A stretch of DNA of 64,000 bases from Lelliottia sp. JS-SCA-14 (GCF_035593345.1 NZ_CP141606.1:2604001-2668000), one strand, 5' to 3'. Counted from the first letter of the stretch, positions 30,221-39,936 are shown. Numbers and translations are program-made. Notes: generated from the sequence alone by a model not told the origin.

Positions 30221-30403
30221 ATGTCTGAAGTTGACGCGCAGAAAGTGGCACAACGTATTGATACCGTGCTGGATATTCTGGTCGCTGGCGATTACCACTC
30301 CGCTATTCGTAATCTTGAGATCCTGAAATCTGAATTACTGGCACAGCACGGCGCAAGCCAGGCGCAGGATCCCGCCCAGCCGAAAGCCCCGTGGGAAGTG
30401 TAA
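30221..30403 (+). CDS. yciZ: YciZ, small UPF0509 protein
   Basis: A 60-residue protein close to E. coli YciZ (57 aa), with the core [29 protein letters not shown] and terminus KAPWEV. The function is unknown. SD GAGGGTGAG precedes ATG 30221 (ATG 30218 is also possible). It is followed 42 nt later by yciT on the same strand. Confidence 0.9.
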   Translation: MSEVDAQKVAQRIDTVLDILVAGDYHSAIRNLEILKSELLAQHGASQAQDPAQPKAPWEV

Positions 30404-30445
30404 TCTTCACCCCTTTTTCGTCTTCGTTTTCTTTATTTGGATGCT

Positions 30446-31198
30446 ATGAATTCCCGACAACAAATCATTCTGCAGATGGTGATCGACAAAGGACGCGTGA
30501 GTGTCGTCGAGCTGGCGAAAACAACCGGCGTGTCAGAGGTGACCATCCGTCAGGACCTGAACCTTCTGGAAAAACAGAGTTACCTGCGCCGGGCTCACGG
30601 CTACGCGGTACCGCTGGACAGTGAAGACGTTGAAACGCGCATGATGACCAACTTTGCCCTGAAGCGCGAGCTGGCGGAATTTGCCGCCTCACTGGTCAAT
30701 AACGGCGAAACCGTGTTTATCGAGAACGGCAGCAGCAACGCCCTGCTGGCGCGCACCCTGGCGGAGCAGAAAGACATCACCATCATTACGGTGAGCAGCT
30801 ATATCGCGCACCTGCTGAAAGAGACGCGCTGCGAAGTGATTCTGCTGGGCGGTATTTATCAGAAGAAAAGCGAAAGCATGGTGGGGCCGCTGACGCGTCA
30901 GTATGTTCAGCAGGTTCACTTCAGCAAAGCGTTTATCGGCATTGACGGCTGGCAGCCGGAAACGGGCTTTACGGGCCGGGACATGATGCGTTCCGATGTG
31001 GTCAACGCGGTGCTGGAAAAAGGCTGCGAAGCGATTGTTCTGACCGACAGCTCTAAATTTGGTGCCGTTCATCCCTACATGATGGGGCCGGTATCGCGCT
31101 TTAGCCGCGTGATTACTGACGAGCGTCTGAGCGATGAGCATCGCCAGCAGTTGCAGCGCGACGGCCTGACCGTCGATATCGTCAAACACTCCGCCTGA
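30446..31198 (+). CDS. yciT: DeoR-family transcriptional regulator YciT
   Basis: A 250-residue DeoR-type regulator: N-terminal helix-turn-helix ([32 protein letters not shown] split around residues 15-50), then the DeoR sugar-phosphate sensor domain with [18 protein letters not shown] and [10 protein letters not shown]. coli YciT (249 aa) has been linked to osmotic response. ATG 30446 matches the E. coli start. The effector is unknown. Confidence 0.94.
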   Translation: MNSRQQIILQMVIDKGRVSVVELAKTTGVSEVTIRQDLNLLEKQSYLRRAHGYAVPLDSEDVETRMMTNFALKRELAEFAASLVNNGETVFIENGSSNALLARTLAEQKDITIITVSSYIAHLLKETRCEVILLGGIYQKKSESMVGPLTRQYVQQVHFSKAFIGIDGWQPETGFTGRDMMRSDVVNAVLEKGCEAIVLTDSSKFGAVHPYMMGPVSRFSRVITDERLSDEHRQQLQRDGLTVDIVKHSA

Positions 31199-31206
31199 CC
31201 CTCTCC

Positions 31207-31228
31207 TGCGCCCGCTTCAACGGGCGCA
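31207..31228 (+). terminator. Hairpin after yciT
   Basis: TGCGCCCG and CGGGCGCA form an 8-bp GC-rich stem with a 6-nt loop just past the yciT stop; no T run follows, so it may be a weak terminator. Confidence 0.5.
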
Positions 31229-31269
31229 GAGCGCATGAATTCTATCTGAGACAATTCTGAACATCCCTT

Positions 31270-31283
31270 TAAGACTATTTACC
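31270..31283 (+). promoter_or_regulatory. Candidate RcsB-type box upstream of osmB
   Basis: TAAGACTATTTACC resembles the RcsAB consensus TAAGAATATTCCTA in its left part. E. coli osmB is activated by RcsB. The match is partial and the distance to the promoter (about 130 bp) is large. Confidence 0.3.
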
Positions 31284-31378
31284 TGTCGTTTCGCCAGCAA
31301 AAATTTAAAATTACTATTAGCGATATAACAGGAAGTGACTATCACCTGCGTGATTTTGTAACACCTGCGCGACCAGGT

Positions 31379-31440
31379 TTCACGGAAATGACGCTGACGT
31401 ATTTCATTGTCTATACTTACTGATAGCTTATTTCCGTGAA
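31379..31440 (+). promoter_or_regulatory. osmB promoter with flanking 11-bp inverted repeat
   Basis: TGTCTATACTT (core -10 CTATACT at 31411-31417) is an excellent sigma-S-type -10, fitting the known RpoS dependence of osmB. It is framed by perfect inverted arms TTCACGGAAAT (31379-31389) and ATTTCCGTGAA (31430-31440). The repeat has no assigned function. Confidence 0.65.
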
Positions 31441-31460
31441 TCGATAATTCAGGAGAAAGT

Positions 31461-31682
31461 ATGATGAATTTAACCAGCAAAAAATTAGCAGCAGCCGTTT
31501 TGGCCGTCACTCTCGCCATGTCTCTGAGCGCATGTTCTAACTGGTCCAAACGTGACCGTAACACCGCGATTGGTGCGGGTGCGGGTGCTGTTGGTGGGGC
31601 AGTGTTAACCGATGGTAGTGCCCTGGGTACCCTGGGTGGTGCAGCGGTGGGTGGTATCATCGGCCACCAGGTGGGTAAATAA
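31461..31682 (+). CDS. osmB: Osmotically inducible lipoprotein OsmB
   Basis: A 73-residue lipoprotein with lipobox SLSAC (Cys25) and a glycine-zipper hairpin (GAGAGAVGGAVLTDGSALGTL) that could insert in membranes. In E. coli it is induced by osmolarity and stationary phase. SD AGGAG lies before ATGATG. A strong bidirectional terminator follows. Confidence 0.96.
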   Translation: MMNLTSKKLAAAVLAVTLAMSLSACSNWSKRDRNTAIGAGAGAVGGAVLTDGSALGTLGGAAVGGIIGHQVGK

Positions 31683-31753
31683 GATATATAGAATAACCAC
31701 CGCATGTTTGCATTATTTCAGAACGCTATTTTCTGACTGACGCACAAAGAAAA

Positions 31754-31785
31754 AAGCCACGGTATATACCGTGGCTTATTATTTT
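31754..31785. terminator. Bidirectional terminator between osmB and yciH
   Basis: A perfect 24-bp palindrome, AAGCCACGGTAT plus its complement (31754-31777), has an A run on the left and TTATTATTTT on the right. It serves both convergent genes. Confidence 0.9.
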
Positions 31786-32111
31786 CAACCGCCTGCCAGT
31801 TTGACTTTCATTCCTTTGGCTTCCAGCAGCGTCTTTATTAAATCGCGATTGTCGCCCTGGATCTCAATAACGCCCTCTTTGACTGCGCCGCCACAGCCGC
31901 ATTTCTTTTTCAGCTCTGCCGCCAGTTTGGCGAGAGCCGCGTCGTCTTCATCAATGCCGGTGATCAGGCATACGCCTTTACCCTTGCGGCCACTGGTCTG
32001 ACGCTGGATGCGCACAATGCCATCGCCTTTCGGACGCTGTACAACCGCTTTAGGCTCGTCGATACGTCCGCTATCCGTTGAATAGACCAGACGGCTATTG
32101 GAATCGCTCAT
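31785..32111 (-). CDS. yciH: YciH, SUI1/eIF1-like protein
   Basis: A 108-residue SUI1-domain protein with the basic RRQTSGRKGKGVCLITG-type core and KKCGCGGAVKEGVIEIQGD. E. coli YciH can influence initiation fidelity in vitro but is not an essential initiation factor. It overlaps the pyrF stop by one base and ends the lapAB-pyrF-yciH run. Confidence 0.94.
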   Translation of the reverse strand: MSDSNSRLVYSTDSGRIDEPKAVVQRPKGDGIVRIQRQTSGRKGKGVCLITGIDEDDAALAKLAAELKKKCGCGGAVKEGVIEIQGDNRDLIKTLLEAKGMKVKLAGG

Positions 32112-32848
32112 TACGCCCCCTTGCTCAATGATGCGTTGATCGCTTTTAAGGTCTGCGCCGGATCAGCAGATTGCGTGACCGGGCGACCAATAACCATATA
32201 GTCGACTCCTGCCGCCAGCGCCTGCTCTGGCGTCATGATACGGCGCTGATCGCCCGCATCGCTGCCCTGAGGACGGATGCCGGGGGTGACCAGTTTGAAT
32301 GCCTGACCAAGCTCGGCTTTGAAACGCACCGCTTCCTGTGCGGAACAGACCACGCCATCGAGGCCGCAGTTTTGCGTCAGACGCGCCAGACGCTCGGCAT
32401 GTTCGGCTGGTGACAACGTCACGCCAAGTTCGAGCAAATCGCTCGCTTCCATGCTGGTCAAAACCGTAACGGCGATCAGCAGCGGCGCGTCTTTGCCAAA
32501 TGGCACCAGCGCTTCGCGCGCGGCGGTCATCATTCGCGCCCCGCCGGAGGCATGCACGTTCACCATCCACACGCCGAGATCGGCCGCGGCGGCGACCGCA
32601 TGCGCCGTGGTGTTCGGAATGTCATGGAATTTGAGGTCGAGAAAGACATCGAAGCCACGCTGCTGCAGATCACGCACAATTTGCGGTCCAAACAGGGTGA
32701 ACATCTCTTTGCCGACTTTCAGACGGCAGTCGCGTGGGTCAATGCGATCGACAAAGGCGAGTGCGCTGTCGCGATTGTTATAGTCGAGTGCAACAACAAC
32801 GGGAGATTCAGTAACTACGCGGGAAGAAGAGGATGCAACAGACGTCAT
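32111..32848 (-). CDS. pyrF: Orotidine 5'-phosphate decarboxylase
   Basis: A 245-residue OMP decarboxylase, the final UMP synthesis step. The catalytic signature [10 protein letters not shown] holds the Lys-Asp active-site network, and [18 protein letters not shown] binds phosphate. The length equals that of E. coli. Upstream 186 bp hold its own promoter region and an 18-bp inverted repeat. Confidence 0.97.
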   Translation of the reverse strand: MTSVASSSSRVVTESPVVVALDYNNRDSALAFVDRIDPRDCRLKVGKEMFTLFGPQIVRDLQQRGFDVFLDLKFHDIPNTTAHAVAAAADLGVWMVNVHASGGARMMTAAREALVPFGKDAPLLIAVTVLTSMEASDLLELGVTLSPAEHAERLARLTQNCGLDGVVCSAQEAVRFKAELGQAFKLVTPGIRPQGSDAGDQRRIMTPEQALAAGVDYMVIGRPVTQSADPAQTLKAINASLSKGA

Positions 32849-32991
32849 GACCAGCCCTTTTCGTCTATGGGCGCCGCAGTGGCGCGGGATAGATAAACGG
32901 CGAGCATTCTACCTGCCAGCGGCAGAAATTGACAGAATCGATTTACCCTCCTGCCAGGCGAAAGACCGCACGGTGCCGAACCATTCTCAAA

Positions 32992-33009
32992 ACAACATAA
33001 GTATGTTGT
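32992..33009. repeat. Inverted repeat between lapB and pyrF
   Basis: ACAACATA, AG, TATGTTGT: two perfect 8-bp arms with a 2-bp centre, lying about 25 bp past the lapB stop. The tiny centre argues for a protein-binding site or cruciform rather than a terminator. Function unknown. Confidence 0.5.
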
Positions 33010-33034
33010 AACTAAAATGCGGGGTTTTAAAAAA

Positions 33035-34204
33035 TTACTGACCGTCCAGACCACGGATCGGCTTGATGGTTGACCAGGCGCGGCAGGAAGGACAATGCCA
33101 GTAGAGCGTGTAAGCGGTAAATCCGCATTTCGAGCAGCGATAGCGCGGCTTGCTCCGTACCTGCTCGCCCACCATATCACGCAGCACCATCAGGCTCTCT
33201 TTGGCGCGCCCTTCTTCTGCGTCGTTCAGATGGTAGTCCATCAGCTTGTGGAAGACGCGCATCGTCGGATGACGCTGCAGCTGACGGGTAATGTACACCT
33301 GAGCGGTATCGTTGCCTTCATGCTGCTCGACGACATCGGCCAGCATCAGTTCCGCCGTCGCGCCGGTGTTCTCTTCCACGCAGCGACGCAGGAAGGCCAC
33401 CCACTCGTCCGGACGACCAAGCTGTTGATAGCAGGTTTGCAGCATCTCCAGGGTTTCGCTGACCAGCTCTTTGTCCTGGTCAATCACGCGCAGCAGGCAC
33501 TCCACCGCTTTGCCAAACTCGCCTTTCGCCATAAACACGCGCCCCATCATGATGGAGATACGTGCGCTGTTGCGATCGGCAGAAGCGCCCTTTTTCAGCA
33601 GCGACATGGCTTTTTCCATGTCATCGCTGCCCATCTGCTGCAAAGCCAGTTCACAGTAGAAATGGGCGATTTCGACGCGCTGTTTGTCTTTGCCGAGTTT
33701 CACCAGGCGCTCCGCGGTGTCGATGGCTTTCTGCCAGTCGCTGGTCGCCTGATAAATTTGCAGGAGTTGTTGCAGGGCGCTGACGCGGAAATCTGTTTCA
33801 TCCACCAGCTGACTGAACATGTCTTCAGCGCGGTCGTAAAGACCCGCCGCCATGTAGTCACGGCCCAGCTGTTGCACCGCAAGCAGACGTTGATCGTAAG
33901 TCAGTGAAGCGCTTTCCATCAGCGTCTGGTGGATGCGAATGGCGCGGTCGACCTCACCACGCGAGCGGAACAGGTTTCCGAGGGTGAGATGGGCCTCAAC
34001 GGTGCCGGTGTCCTCTTTTAACATGTCGAGGAACAGGTCTACCGCTTTATCCTGTTGGTTGCTCAGAAGGAAGTTCACCCCCGCGACGTAGTCACGGGAA
34101 AGCCGGTTTGCCTCGTCCTGCTTATTTTGTTGCGCACTTCTGCGGCCCATATACCAGCCATAGGCTGCGGCTACAGGCAAAAGCAGAAACAACAACTCCA
34201 GCAT
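33035..34204 (-). CDS. lapB: LapB (YciM), lipopolysaccharide assembly protein
   Basis: A 389-residue inner-membrane protein: N-terminal transmembrane anchor (LELLFLLLPVAAAYGWYMGRR), a long TPR array, and a C-terminal rubredoxin-like metal site (CSKCGF and CPSC). LapB recruits LpxC for FtsH proteolysis and so sets LPS synthesis; PbgA/YejM opposes it. It follows lapA by 6 nt. Confidence 0.96.
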   Translation of the reverse strand: MLELLFLLLPVAAAYGWYMGRRSAQQNKQDEANRLSRDYVAGVNFLLSNQQDKAVDLFLDMLKEDTGTVEAHLTLGNLFRSRGEVDRAIRIHQTLMESASLTYDQRLLAVQQLGRDYMAAGLYDRAEDMFSQLVDETDFRVSALQQLLQIYQATSDWQKAIDTAERLVKLGKDKQRVEIAHFYCELALQQMGSDDMEKAMSLLKKGASADRNSARISIMMGRVFMAKGEFGKAVECLLRVIDQDKELVSETLEMLQTCYQQLGRPDEWVAFLRRCVEENTGATAELMLADVVEQHEGNDTAQVYITRQLQRHPTMRVFHKLMDYHLNDAEEGRAKESLMVLRDMVGEQVRSKPRYRCSKCGFTAYTLYWHCPSCRAWSTIKPIRGLDGQ

Positions 34205-34210
34205 ATTCGT

Positions 34211-34519
34211 TTATTCCTTCACGACCGGCACACCAGAATTAACCGGTACGTCAGCCACAGGCGCAATTTGATTTTCAAGACGTTTGATTTTACGTTCCGC
34301 GCGCGCAAGAGAAACACGAACTTTCAGCCAGAACAGGCCACAAACGAGCCAGCCGATGATAAAACCGGCGGCGAATAACACAGCAAGCAAGCTCGATACG
34401 CGATACTCGCCCTGCGCCAGCAGGTAATTAAAGGTCACCAGTTGATCGTTTTGCGCACCCAGCGTGACCGAAATAACAAAAATCGCCAACACCAGTAAGA
34501 ATATGAGTAGATATTTCAC
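34211..34519 (-). CDS. lapA: LapA (YciS), LPS assembly membrane protein
   Basis: A 102-residue protein with two transmembrane helices and a basic cytoplasmic tail (RVSLARAERKIKRLENQ). The GTG start at 34519 (KYLLIFLLVLAIFV) gives the E. coli length and has SD GGGAAG; a frame starting 24 nt earlier is unlikely. It is cotranscribed with lapB. Confidence 0.92.
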   Translation of the reverse strand: MKYLLIFLLVLAIFVISVTLGAQNDQLVTFNYLLAQGEYRVSSLLAVLFAAGFIIGWLVCGLFWLKVRVSLARAERKIKRLENQIAPVADVPVNSGVPVVKE

Positions 34520-34667
34520 ATGACTTCCCGTTATGTGGTTCAAGCGAATAAAGTATGTTCAACTCGCCGCAATCAGCCTTATAAACTACCATTTTAGCCG
34601 CGAGCGTGAAACGGAAAAAGTGATAGGGTCCAACATGATTTGAGGGCTAAACGGCGAAATTCAACCA

Positions 34668-35435
34668 TCAGGGCGCTTCTTGCTCTCGTTCGGCAATCTC
34701 TTTGTTCTCTTCGGGCGGCGGCGTCAACGGCCCGCAGAGACGTTGCGCAAGCCAGGTCGCGAAGGTCACCAGCAGCCAGGAGATCAAGGTTGCCACCACC
34801 AGGTCGCGCGGCCAGTGCATCCCCAACAGCAGACGACTGCCCATCACTCCTGTCGCCCAGACCAGTAAAACGGCGATGGTCAGGGTACGGCGGCGCGGCC
34901 AGAGTAAACCGACGGCCAACAGCGCCCAACTGGCCGCAAACATGGTGTGGCCGGACGGGAAGGCAAATCCGGTCTCTTTTTGCCAGTGTTGGCGTAAAAA
35001 TTTCGGAATTTCCTGCGCTTCGGCCAGCTGATCTTTCACCAGATGTCCGCGCTCATTACGCTTTAAATTGTAGAAGGTATCTACCGGAATATGATGCGTT
35101 TTTTCTAACCACACCACGAAAGGACGCGGTTCCTGGACGCGATCTTTGACCCAGGACTTAATCCCCTGCCCAACGACAATCGCCCCGCCGAGAATGATAA
35201 ACAGCATGATCGCCGGACGCAGGCGAAAACGCAGGCACCACAAAAACCATGCGCAAAGGAGCCCGTGAGTAATAATCCCCCATGGCTGGGTGACCGTTTC
35301 CGTCACCCAATACAGCGTCTTCAGCCACCCGCTGTTTTGTCCCGGTTGCCAGGCCCAGCCTGAAATCCATACCGCTAAGGGCATAATGAGTAAAATAGCG
35401 GCACCGGCAGCCGTGCGGCGGGCAATCGAAAGCAT
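34668..35435 (-). CDS. pgpB: Phosphatidylglycerophosphatase B (PAP2 family)
   Basis: A 255-residue integral membrane phosphatase. The three PAP2 motifs are present: KDRVQEPRP, PSGHTMFAASWA and SRLLLGMHWPRD. It dephosphorylates phosphatidylglycerophosphate, undecaprenyl-PP and phosphatidate on the periplasmic face. ATG 35435 has SD AAGGAGA. It is divergent from ribA. Confidence 0.95.
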   Translation of the reverse strand: MLSIARRTAAGAAILLIMPLAVWISGWAWQPGQNSGWLKTLYWVTETVTQPWGIITHGLLCAWFLWCLRFRLRPAIMLFIILGGAIVVGQGIKSWVKDRVQEPRPFVVWLEKTHHIPVDTFYNLKRNERGHLVKDQLAEAQEIPKFLRQHWQKETGFAFPSGHTMFAASWALLAVGLLWPRRRTLTIAVLLVWATGVMGSRLLLGMHWPRDLVVATLISWLLVTFATWLAQRLCGPLTPPPEENKEIAEREQEAP

Positions 35436-35630
35436 GTTGTCTCCTTTTTCGCTAAGCTCAACAATCATAACCGAATTTAACGCAATGGGTGAAAATGTCG
35501 GATTGTGCGTTTAACATCCGTATAGCATGCCCTCAGCTAGGTGAACGCTGTCGGCTTGTGGCAAAATAGCGGGATACTAAAGCCGAAGGGCGACTGGCAC
35601 GAAACGTGTCAGCATACTCTGGAGAATCAC

Positions 35631-36221
35631 ATGCAGCTTAAACGTGTGGCAGAAGCCAATCTGCCAACCCCATGGGGCGATTTCCTGATGGTGGGTTTTG
35701 AAGAACTGGCAACCGGGCAGGACCACGTCGCACTGGTGTTTGGCGACATTTCCGGCAAGACGCCGGTACTGGCTCGCGTCCATTCAGAGTGTCTGACGGG
35801 CGACGCCTTATTCAGCCTGCGCTGTGATTGCGGTTTCCAGCTCGAAGCGGCGCTGTCGCATATCGCCGAAGAGGGTCGTGGCGTGCTGCTTTATCACCGC
35901 CAGGAAGGTCGTAATATCGGTCTGCTGAATAAAATCCGCGCCTATGCGCTGCAGGATCAGGGCTACGATACGGTCGAAGCCAACCATCAGCTCGGTTTCG
36001 CCGCTGACGAACGTGACTTCACCCTGTGTGCGGATATGTTCAAACTGCTGGGCGTGGACGAAGTGCGTCTGCTGACGAACAACCCGCGCAAAGTGGAAAT
36101 CCTGACCGAGGCCGGGATCAATATCGTGGAACGCGTGTCGCTGATTGTGGGCCGTAACCCGAAGAACGCCCATTACCTCGATACCAAAGCCGCGAAGATG
36201 GGCCACCTTCTGAGCGAGTAA
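35631..36221 (+). CDS. ribA: GTP cyclohydrolase II
   Basis: A 196-residue enzyme opening the GTP ring in the first riboflavin step. The zinc cysteines Cys54, Cys65 and Cys67 ([15 protein letters not shown]) and the catalytic [11 protein letters not shown] motif are intact. ATG 35631 has SD CTGGAG and gives the E. coli length. No FMN riboswitch is visible in the ~195 bp upstream. Confidence 0.97.
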   Translation: MQLKRVAEANLPTPWGDFLMVGFEELATGQDHVALVFGDISGKTPVLARVHSECLTGDALFSLRCDCGFQLEAALSHIAEEGRGVLLYHRQEGRNIGLLNKIRAYALQDQGYDTVEANHQLGFAADERDFTLCADMFKLLGVDEVRLLTNNPRKVEILTEAGINIVERVSLIVGRNPKNAHYLDTKAAKMGHLLSE

Positions 36222-36228
36222 GTCAAAT

Positions 36229-36248
36229 GGCCCGGCTTTCGCCGGGCC
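36229..36248. terminator. Terminator between convergent ribA and acnA
   Basis: GGCCCGGC, TTTC, GCCGGGCC: an 8-bp perfect GC stem with a 4-nt loop between the two stops. No long T run. Confidence 0.7.
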
Positions 36249-36255
36249 GGTACCG

Positions 36256-38931
36256 CTAGTTCAGCATATTACGAATCACATAATGCAAAATGCCGTCGTT
36301 CTGGTAATACGTCAGTTCGGTCGCCGTATCGATGCGGCAGCGGCAATCCAGCACTTCCGTTTTGCCATCCGCACGCGTGAGCTGGACCGGAACGGTCGCC
36401 CCCGGTTTCAGGTTTTGCAGATCGCGAACATCAATCCGCTCCTCCCCGGTTAACCCCAGCGTTTTGCGCGTCACGCCCTGCGGGAACTCCAGCGGTAAAA
36501 TCCCCATGCCGATCAGATTCGAGCGGTGAATACGTTCAAACGACTCGGAGATGACCACCCGGACGCCCAGCAGACGCGGTCCCTTCGCCGCCCAGTCGCG
36601 GCTTGAACCGGAGCCATACTCTTTTCCGGCGATCACCGCCAGCGGCGTGCCTTCCTGCTGATATTTCATCGCCGCATCGTAGATCGAAATCACTTCCGTT
36701 CCCGGAAGATGACGCGTCATCCCACCTTCCACACCCGGCACCATTTCGTTGCGGATACGAATATTGGCGAAGGTCCCGCGCATCATCACTTCGTGATTCC
36801 CGCGACGAGAGCCGTAGGAGTTGAAGTCACGACGCTCCACGCCACGCCCCTGCAGATAACGCCCCGCCGGGCTGTCGGGCTTGATACTCCCCGCCGGAGA
36901 GATGTGGTCGGTGGTGACGGAATCCCCCAACATCGCCAGAATACGCGCCCCCTGGATATCGACCAGCGGTTTCGGCTGAGCTTCCATGTCATCAAAGAAC
37001 GGCGACAGGCGGATATAGGTCGAGTCACTCTGCCAGCCGTAGGTGTCAGAGCGTTCCACTTTGATCGTTTTCCACTCCGGCGTGCCTTCAAACACTTCGG
37101 CATACTCTTTGCGGAACATCTCGGTCGAGACCTGCTCAACGGCGCGGGCAATTTCGCGCGCCGAGGGCCAGATATCTTTCAGATACACCGGGTCGCCCTT
37201 GCGGTCGTGGCCGATCGGGTCGCTTGCCAGGTTAATGTTCATGTTGCCTGCCAGGGCATAGGCGACCACCAGCGGCGGCGAGGCCAGCCAGTTGGTTTTG
37301 ACCAGCGGATGAATTCGGCCTTCGAAGTTACGGTTGCCTGAAAGCACCGCGCCCACGGTCAGATCGCCCTGCTTGATCGCCTGCTCGATAGGATCCGGCA
37401 GGGGACCGGAGTTACCGATACAGGTGGTACACCCGTAGCCGACCAGGTTAAAGCCCAGCTCGTCGAGGTATGGCGTCAGTTTGGCTTTCGCCAGATAGTC
37501 CGACACCACTTTCGAGCCCGGCGCTAACGAGGCCTTGACCCACGGCTGGCGCTTGAGGCCCAGGGTGACCGCTTTTTTCGCCAGCAGCCCGGCAGCCATC
37601 AGCACGCTCGGGTTGGAGGTGTTGGTACAGGAGGTGATTGCCGCAATCACCACGGCGCCATCGGGAAGCTGGTACTGATGCCCGTTCATAACATAATCAA
37701 CCGGGCGGCGGTCTTTTTGCGCAGAGTTGAGCTCCAGCTCGTTGCTGGCGGCGAAGGCTTTCGGCACATTCTGCAGCGCAACGCGATCCTGCGGACGTTT
37801 CGGCCCGGCAAGGCTGGCTTCGACTTCATTCATATCCAGTTCCAGGGTGCTGGTGAAGACCGGCTCATCGCCCGTATTTCGCCACATTCCCTGCGCTTTG
37901 GCATAGGCCTCCACCAGCGCGACCTGCTCATCGCTGCGCCCGCTCAGGCGCATGTACTCCAGGGTCACGCCGTCGATCGGGAAGAAGCCGCAGGTTGCGC
38001 CATATTCCGGTGCCATGTTGGCAATGGTCGCGCGGTCGGCCAACGGGAGGGAATCCAGACCGTCGCCGTAGAATTCCACAAATTTACCGACCACCCCGTG
38101 TTTACGCAGCATCTGGGTCACGGTCAGTACGAGGTCGGTAGCGGTGATGCCTTCGCGGAGTTTGCCCAGCAGTTTAAAGCCCACCACATCCGGGATCAGC
38201 ATTGAGACGGGCTGACCGAGCATCGCGGCTTCGGCTTCGATGCCGCCCACGCCCCACCCCAGCACGCCGAGTCCGTTGATCATCGTGGTGTGGGAGTCGG
38301 TCCCCACCAGGGTATCTGGATAGGCAATCCATTCCTGGCCCTGCAGTTCGCTCCACACAGCTTTGCCCAGATACTCCAGGTTGACCTGGTGGCAAATCCC
38401 GGTGCCCGGCGGTACCACGCTGAAACGGCTAAAGGCCTGCTGGCCCCATTTCAAAAACACGTAGCGTTCGTGGTTTCGCTCCATCTCCAGACGCACGTTC
38501 TCTTCGAACGCGTCGTCATCACCGAAATGGTCAACGGTCACGGAGTGGTCAATGACCAGATCGACAGGAGAAAGCGGGTTCACTTTGGCGGTATCGCCAC
38601 CGAGGCGTTTGACGGCTTCGCGCATCGCCGCCAGATCGACCACCGCAGGCACGCCGGTGAAGTCCTGCATCAATACCCTCGCCGGGCGATAGGCGATCTC
38701 ACGATCGGCGTGGGCATTTTTCAGCCACCCCGCCAGGGCATGGATATCATCGGCAGTGACAGACTCGTCATCCTGCCAGCGTAAGAGATTTTCCAGTAAA
38801 ACTTTCAGTGACTTGGGTAAGCGCGCGATGTCCCCAAGTGTCCTGGCGGCCAGCGGCAAGCTGTAGTAGTGATAGGTCTTATTCTCGGCTTGCAACGTGT
38901 CCTTACTGGCTTCGCGTAGGGTTAACGACAT
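36256..38931 (-). CDS. acnA: Aconitate hydratase A
   Basis: An 891-residue aconitase of the AcnA/IRP type, the same length as in E. coli. The 4Fe-4S cluster cysteines lie in [11 protein letters not shown] and [14 protein letters not shown]. It isomerises citrate to isocitrate and is the stress/stationary-phase isoenzyme (SoxRS, Fur and RpoS in E. coli); the apo form binds mRNA. It is read away from cysB with ymiC upstream. Confidence 0.97.
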   Translation of the reverse strand: MSLTLREASKDTLQAENKTYHYYSLPLAARTLGDIARLPKSLKVLLENLLRWQDDESVTADDIHALAGWLKNAHADREIAYRPARVLMQDFTGVPAVVDLAAMREAVKRLGGDTAKVNPLSPVDLVIDHSVTVDHFGDDDAFEENVRLEMERNHERYVFLKWGQQAFSRFSVVPPGTGICHQVNLEYLGKAVWSELQGQEWIAYPDTLVGTDSHTTMINGLGVLGWGVGGIEAEAAMLGQPVSMLIPDVVGFKLLGKLREGITATDLVLTVTQMLRKHGVVGKFVEFYGDGLDSLPLADRATIANMAPEYGATCGFFPIDGVTLEYMRLSGRSDEQVALVEAYAKAQGMWRNTGDEPVFTSTLELDMNEVEASLAGPKRPQDRVALQNVPKAFAASNELELNSAQKDRRPVDYVMNGHQYQLPDGAVVIAAITSCTNTSNPSVLMAAGLLAKKAVTLGLKRQPWVKASLAPGSKVVSDYLAKAKLTPYLDELGFNLVGYGCTTCIGNSGPLPDPIEQAIKQGDLTVGAVLSGNRNFEGRIHPLVKTNWLASPPLVVAYALAGNMNINLASDPIGHDRKGDPVYLKDIWPSAREIARAVEQVSTEMFRKEYAEVFEGTPEWKTIKVERSDTYGWQSDSTYIRLSPFFDDMEAQPKPLVDIQGARILAMLGDSVTTDHISPAGSIKPDSPAGRYLQGRGVERRDFNSYGSRRGNHEVMMRGTFANIRIRNEMVPGVEGGMTRHLPGTEVISIYDAAMKYQQEGTPLAVIAGKEYGSGSSRDWAAKGPRLLGVRVVISESFERIHRSNLIGMGILPLEFPQGVTRKTLGLTGEERIDVRDLQNLKPGATVPVQLTRADGKTEVLDCRCRIDTATELTYYQNDGILHYVIRNMLN

Positions 38932-39066
38932 AAGCTCCTCCTTAATGACAGGGATACCCCGACAATCATCGGGGCTGTAATTAAAGATAACACAAAGATG
39001 TCGTAACGTTTTGATAACAACCCGAATTGATAAATCGGGATAATCGATGAACGGTGAGATATAAAC

Positions 39067-39088
39067 AAAAAACCCCGCCGGAGCGAGG
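39067..39088 (-). terminator. Terminator after ymiC
   Basis: On the minus strand CCTCGC, TCCG, GCGGGG (one T-G pair) is followed by TTTTTT. It ends the ymiA-yciX-ymiC cluster ahead of acnA. Confidence 0.8.
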
Positions 39089-39096
39089 TTTTGTAT

Positions 39097-39198
39097 TTAG
39101 TTTAAGGCCAGCCAGATTAGCTGCGCCCAGAACAGGACGGATATGCTAAAAGCCCCCATCCAGGACCAGTACTTCATGTTTTGTAGAGTATTCATCAT
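39097..39198 (-). CDS. ymiC: Tiny membrane protein YmiC
   Basis: A 33-codon frame reading MMNTLQNMKYWSWMGAFSIS and ending in VLFWAQLIWLALN. The block YWSWMGA..SVLFWAQLIW matches the recalled E. coli YmiC (31 aa). One hydrophobic helix, so probably an inner-membrane peptide; function unknown. The second ATG (39195) may be the true start. A terminator follows directly. Confidence 0.75.
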   Translation of the reverse strand: MMNTLQNMKYWSWMGAFSISVLFWAQLIWLALN

Positions 39199-39321
39199 CT
39201 GACACCAGACTTATATTTATATGATTAGCTGGGGTATTCCCCCGTTCTTTATTGCTGATGTGTATTTATAAAAGAGTACACAGGTATCACCTGGATATTC
39301 GCAGGCTCACCTTATTATCAA

Positions 39322-39492
39322 TTATTGTTTTTTGGGTTCGTCTTCTGCGAACGTATCAATAAAGGCTTGTTGTTGCGCGGAGAGCTTCCAGGATGCAGGC
39401 ACGCTTGTTACAGGTTCTTTACGTGCTTTATGGCCATTGTCACCTGGCTGGCACCTTTTTTTAACCGGTTCAATACGCATGTGAACTGCCAT
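39322..39492 (-). CDS. yciX: Small protein YciX (YmiB-like)
   Basis: A 56-residue charged protein (MAVHMRIEPVKKR near the start, VPASWKLSAQQQAFIDTFAEDEP near the end). It begins 3 nt after the ymiA stop, with GGGG of the ymiA end acting as SD, so they are coupled. Position and size fit E. coli YciX (about 55 aa); the sequence match is from memory and less certain. Function unknown. Confidence 0.68.
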   Translation of the reverse strand: MAVHMRIEPVKKRCQPGDNGHKARKEPVTSVPASWKLSAQQQAFIDTFAEDEPKKQ

Positions 39493-39494
39493 AT

Positions 39495-39635
39495 CTATCC
39501 CCAATATTTCCAGACCAGTAACGCCACCACCACCCAGAACAGGGCGGAGCCAAGAAATACCGCCAGCCAGGCTTTACGCTTAAGCGCCGGGTCCCTTTGC
39601 GGATCTTCACTTCCTGACGGCATTGCTAACCTCAT
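39495..39635 (-). CDS. ymiA: Small membrane protein YmiA
   Basis: A 46-residue protein, the length of E. coli YmiA: MRLAMPSGSEDPQRDPALKR, then one transmembrane helix AWLAVFLGSALFWVVVALLVW ending YWG. Function unknown. It is the first gene of the ymiA-yciX-ymiC cluster between cysB and acnA. Confidence 0.88.
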   Translation of the reverse strand: MRLAMPSGSEDPQRDPALKRKAWLAVFLGSALFWVVVALLVWKYWG

Positions 39636-39828
39636 ACAATCGACTTCGCTTATCATTTTGATACCAAACAATCGGTACAAGTAATCATGAGTTGAGATAA
39701 ATCCTAAAGAAACTTTAGCTGAAAAGCTAGTGAATTTACGAACGTTTCCAGGGAAATAATTAATCTTTTGACCAGAAATAAATAATTGAGACGAGGAATT
39801 TGCGTAGCGGGAATTTCGTTTCTACTTT

Positions 39829-39846
39829 TGTCGCAAATTTGCGACA
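39829..39846. repeat. Perfect 18-bp palindrome downstream of cysB
   Basis: TGTCGCAAATTTGCGACA is fully self-complementary, with no loop. It lies in the ~340-bp non-coding region between cysB and ymiA, some 190 bp ahead of ymiA. It looks like a dimer-binding operator; the regulator is unknown. The rest of this region is AT-rich with no gene seen. Confidence 0.6.
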
Positions 39847-39936
39847 GTTTGCCCGTAAACTCATTCTGTTTATCGGGTTATATGCGGCAGAGAATGGGGA
39901 TGATGATAATTCTAATTTAGCTTTAAGACTTAATTT

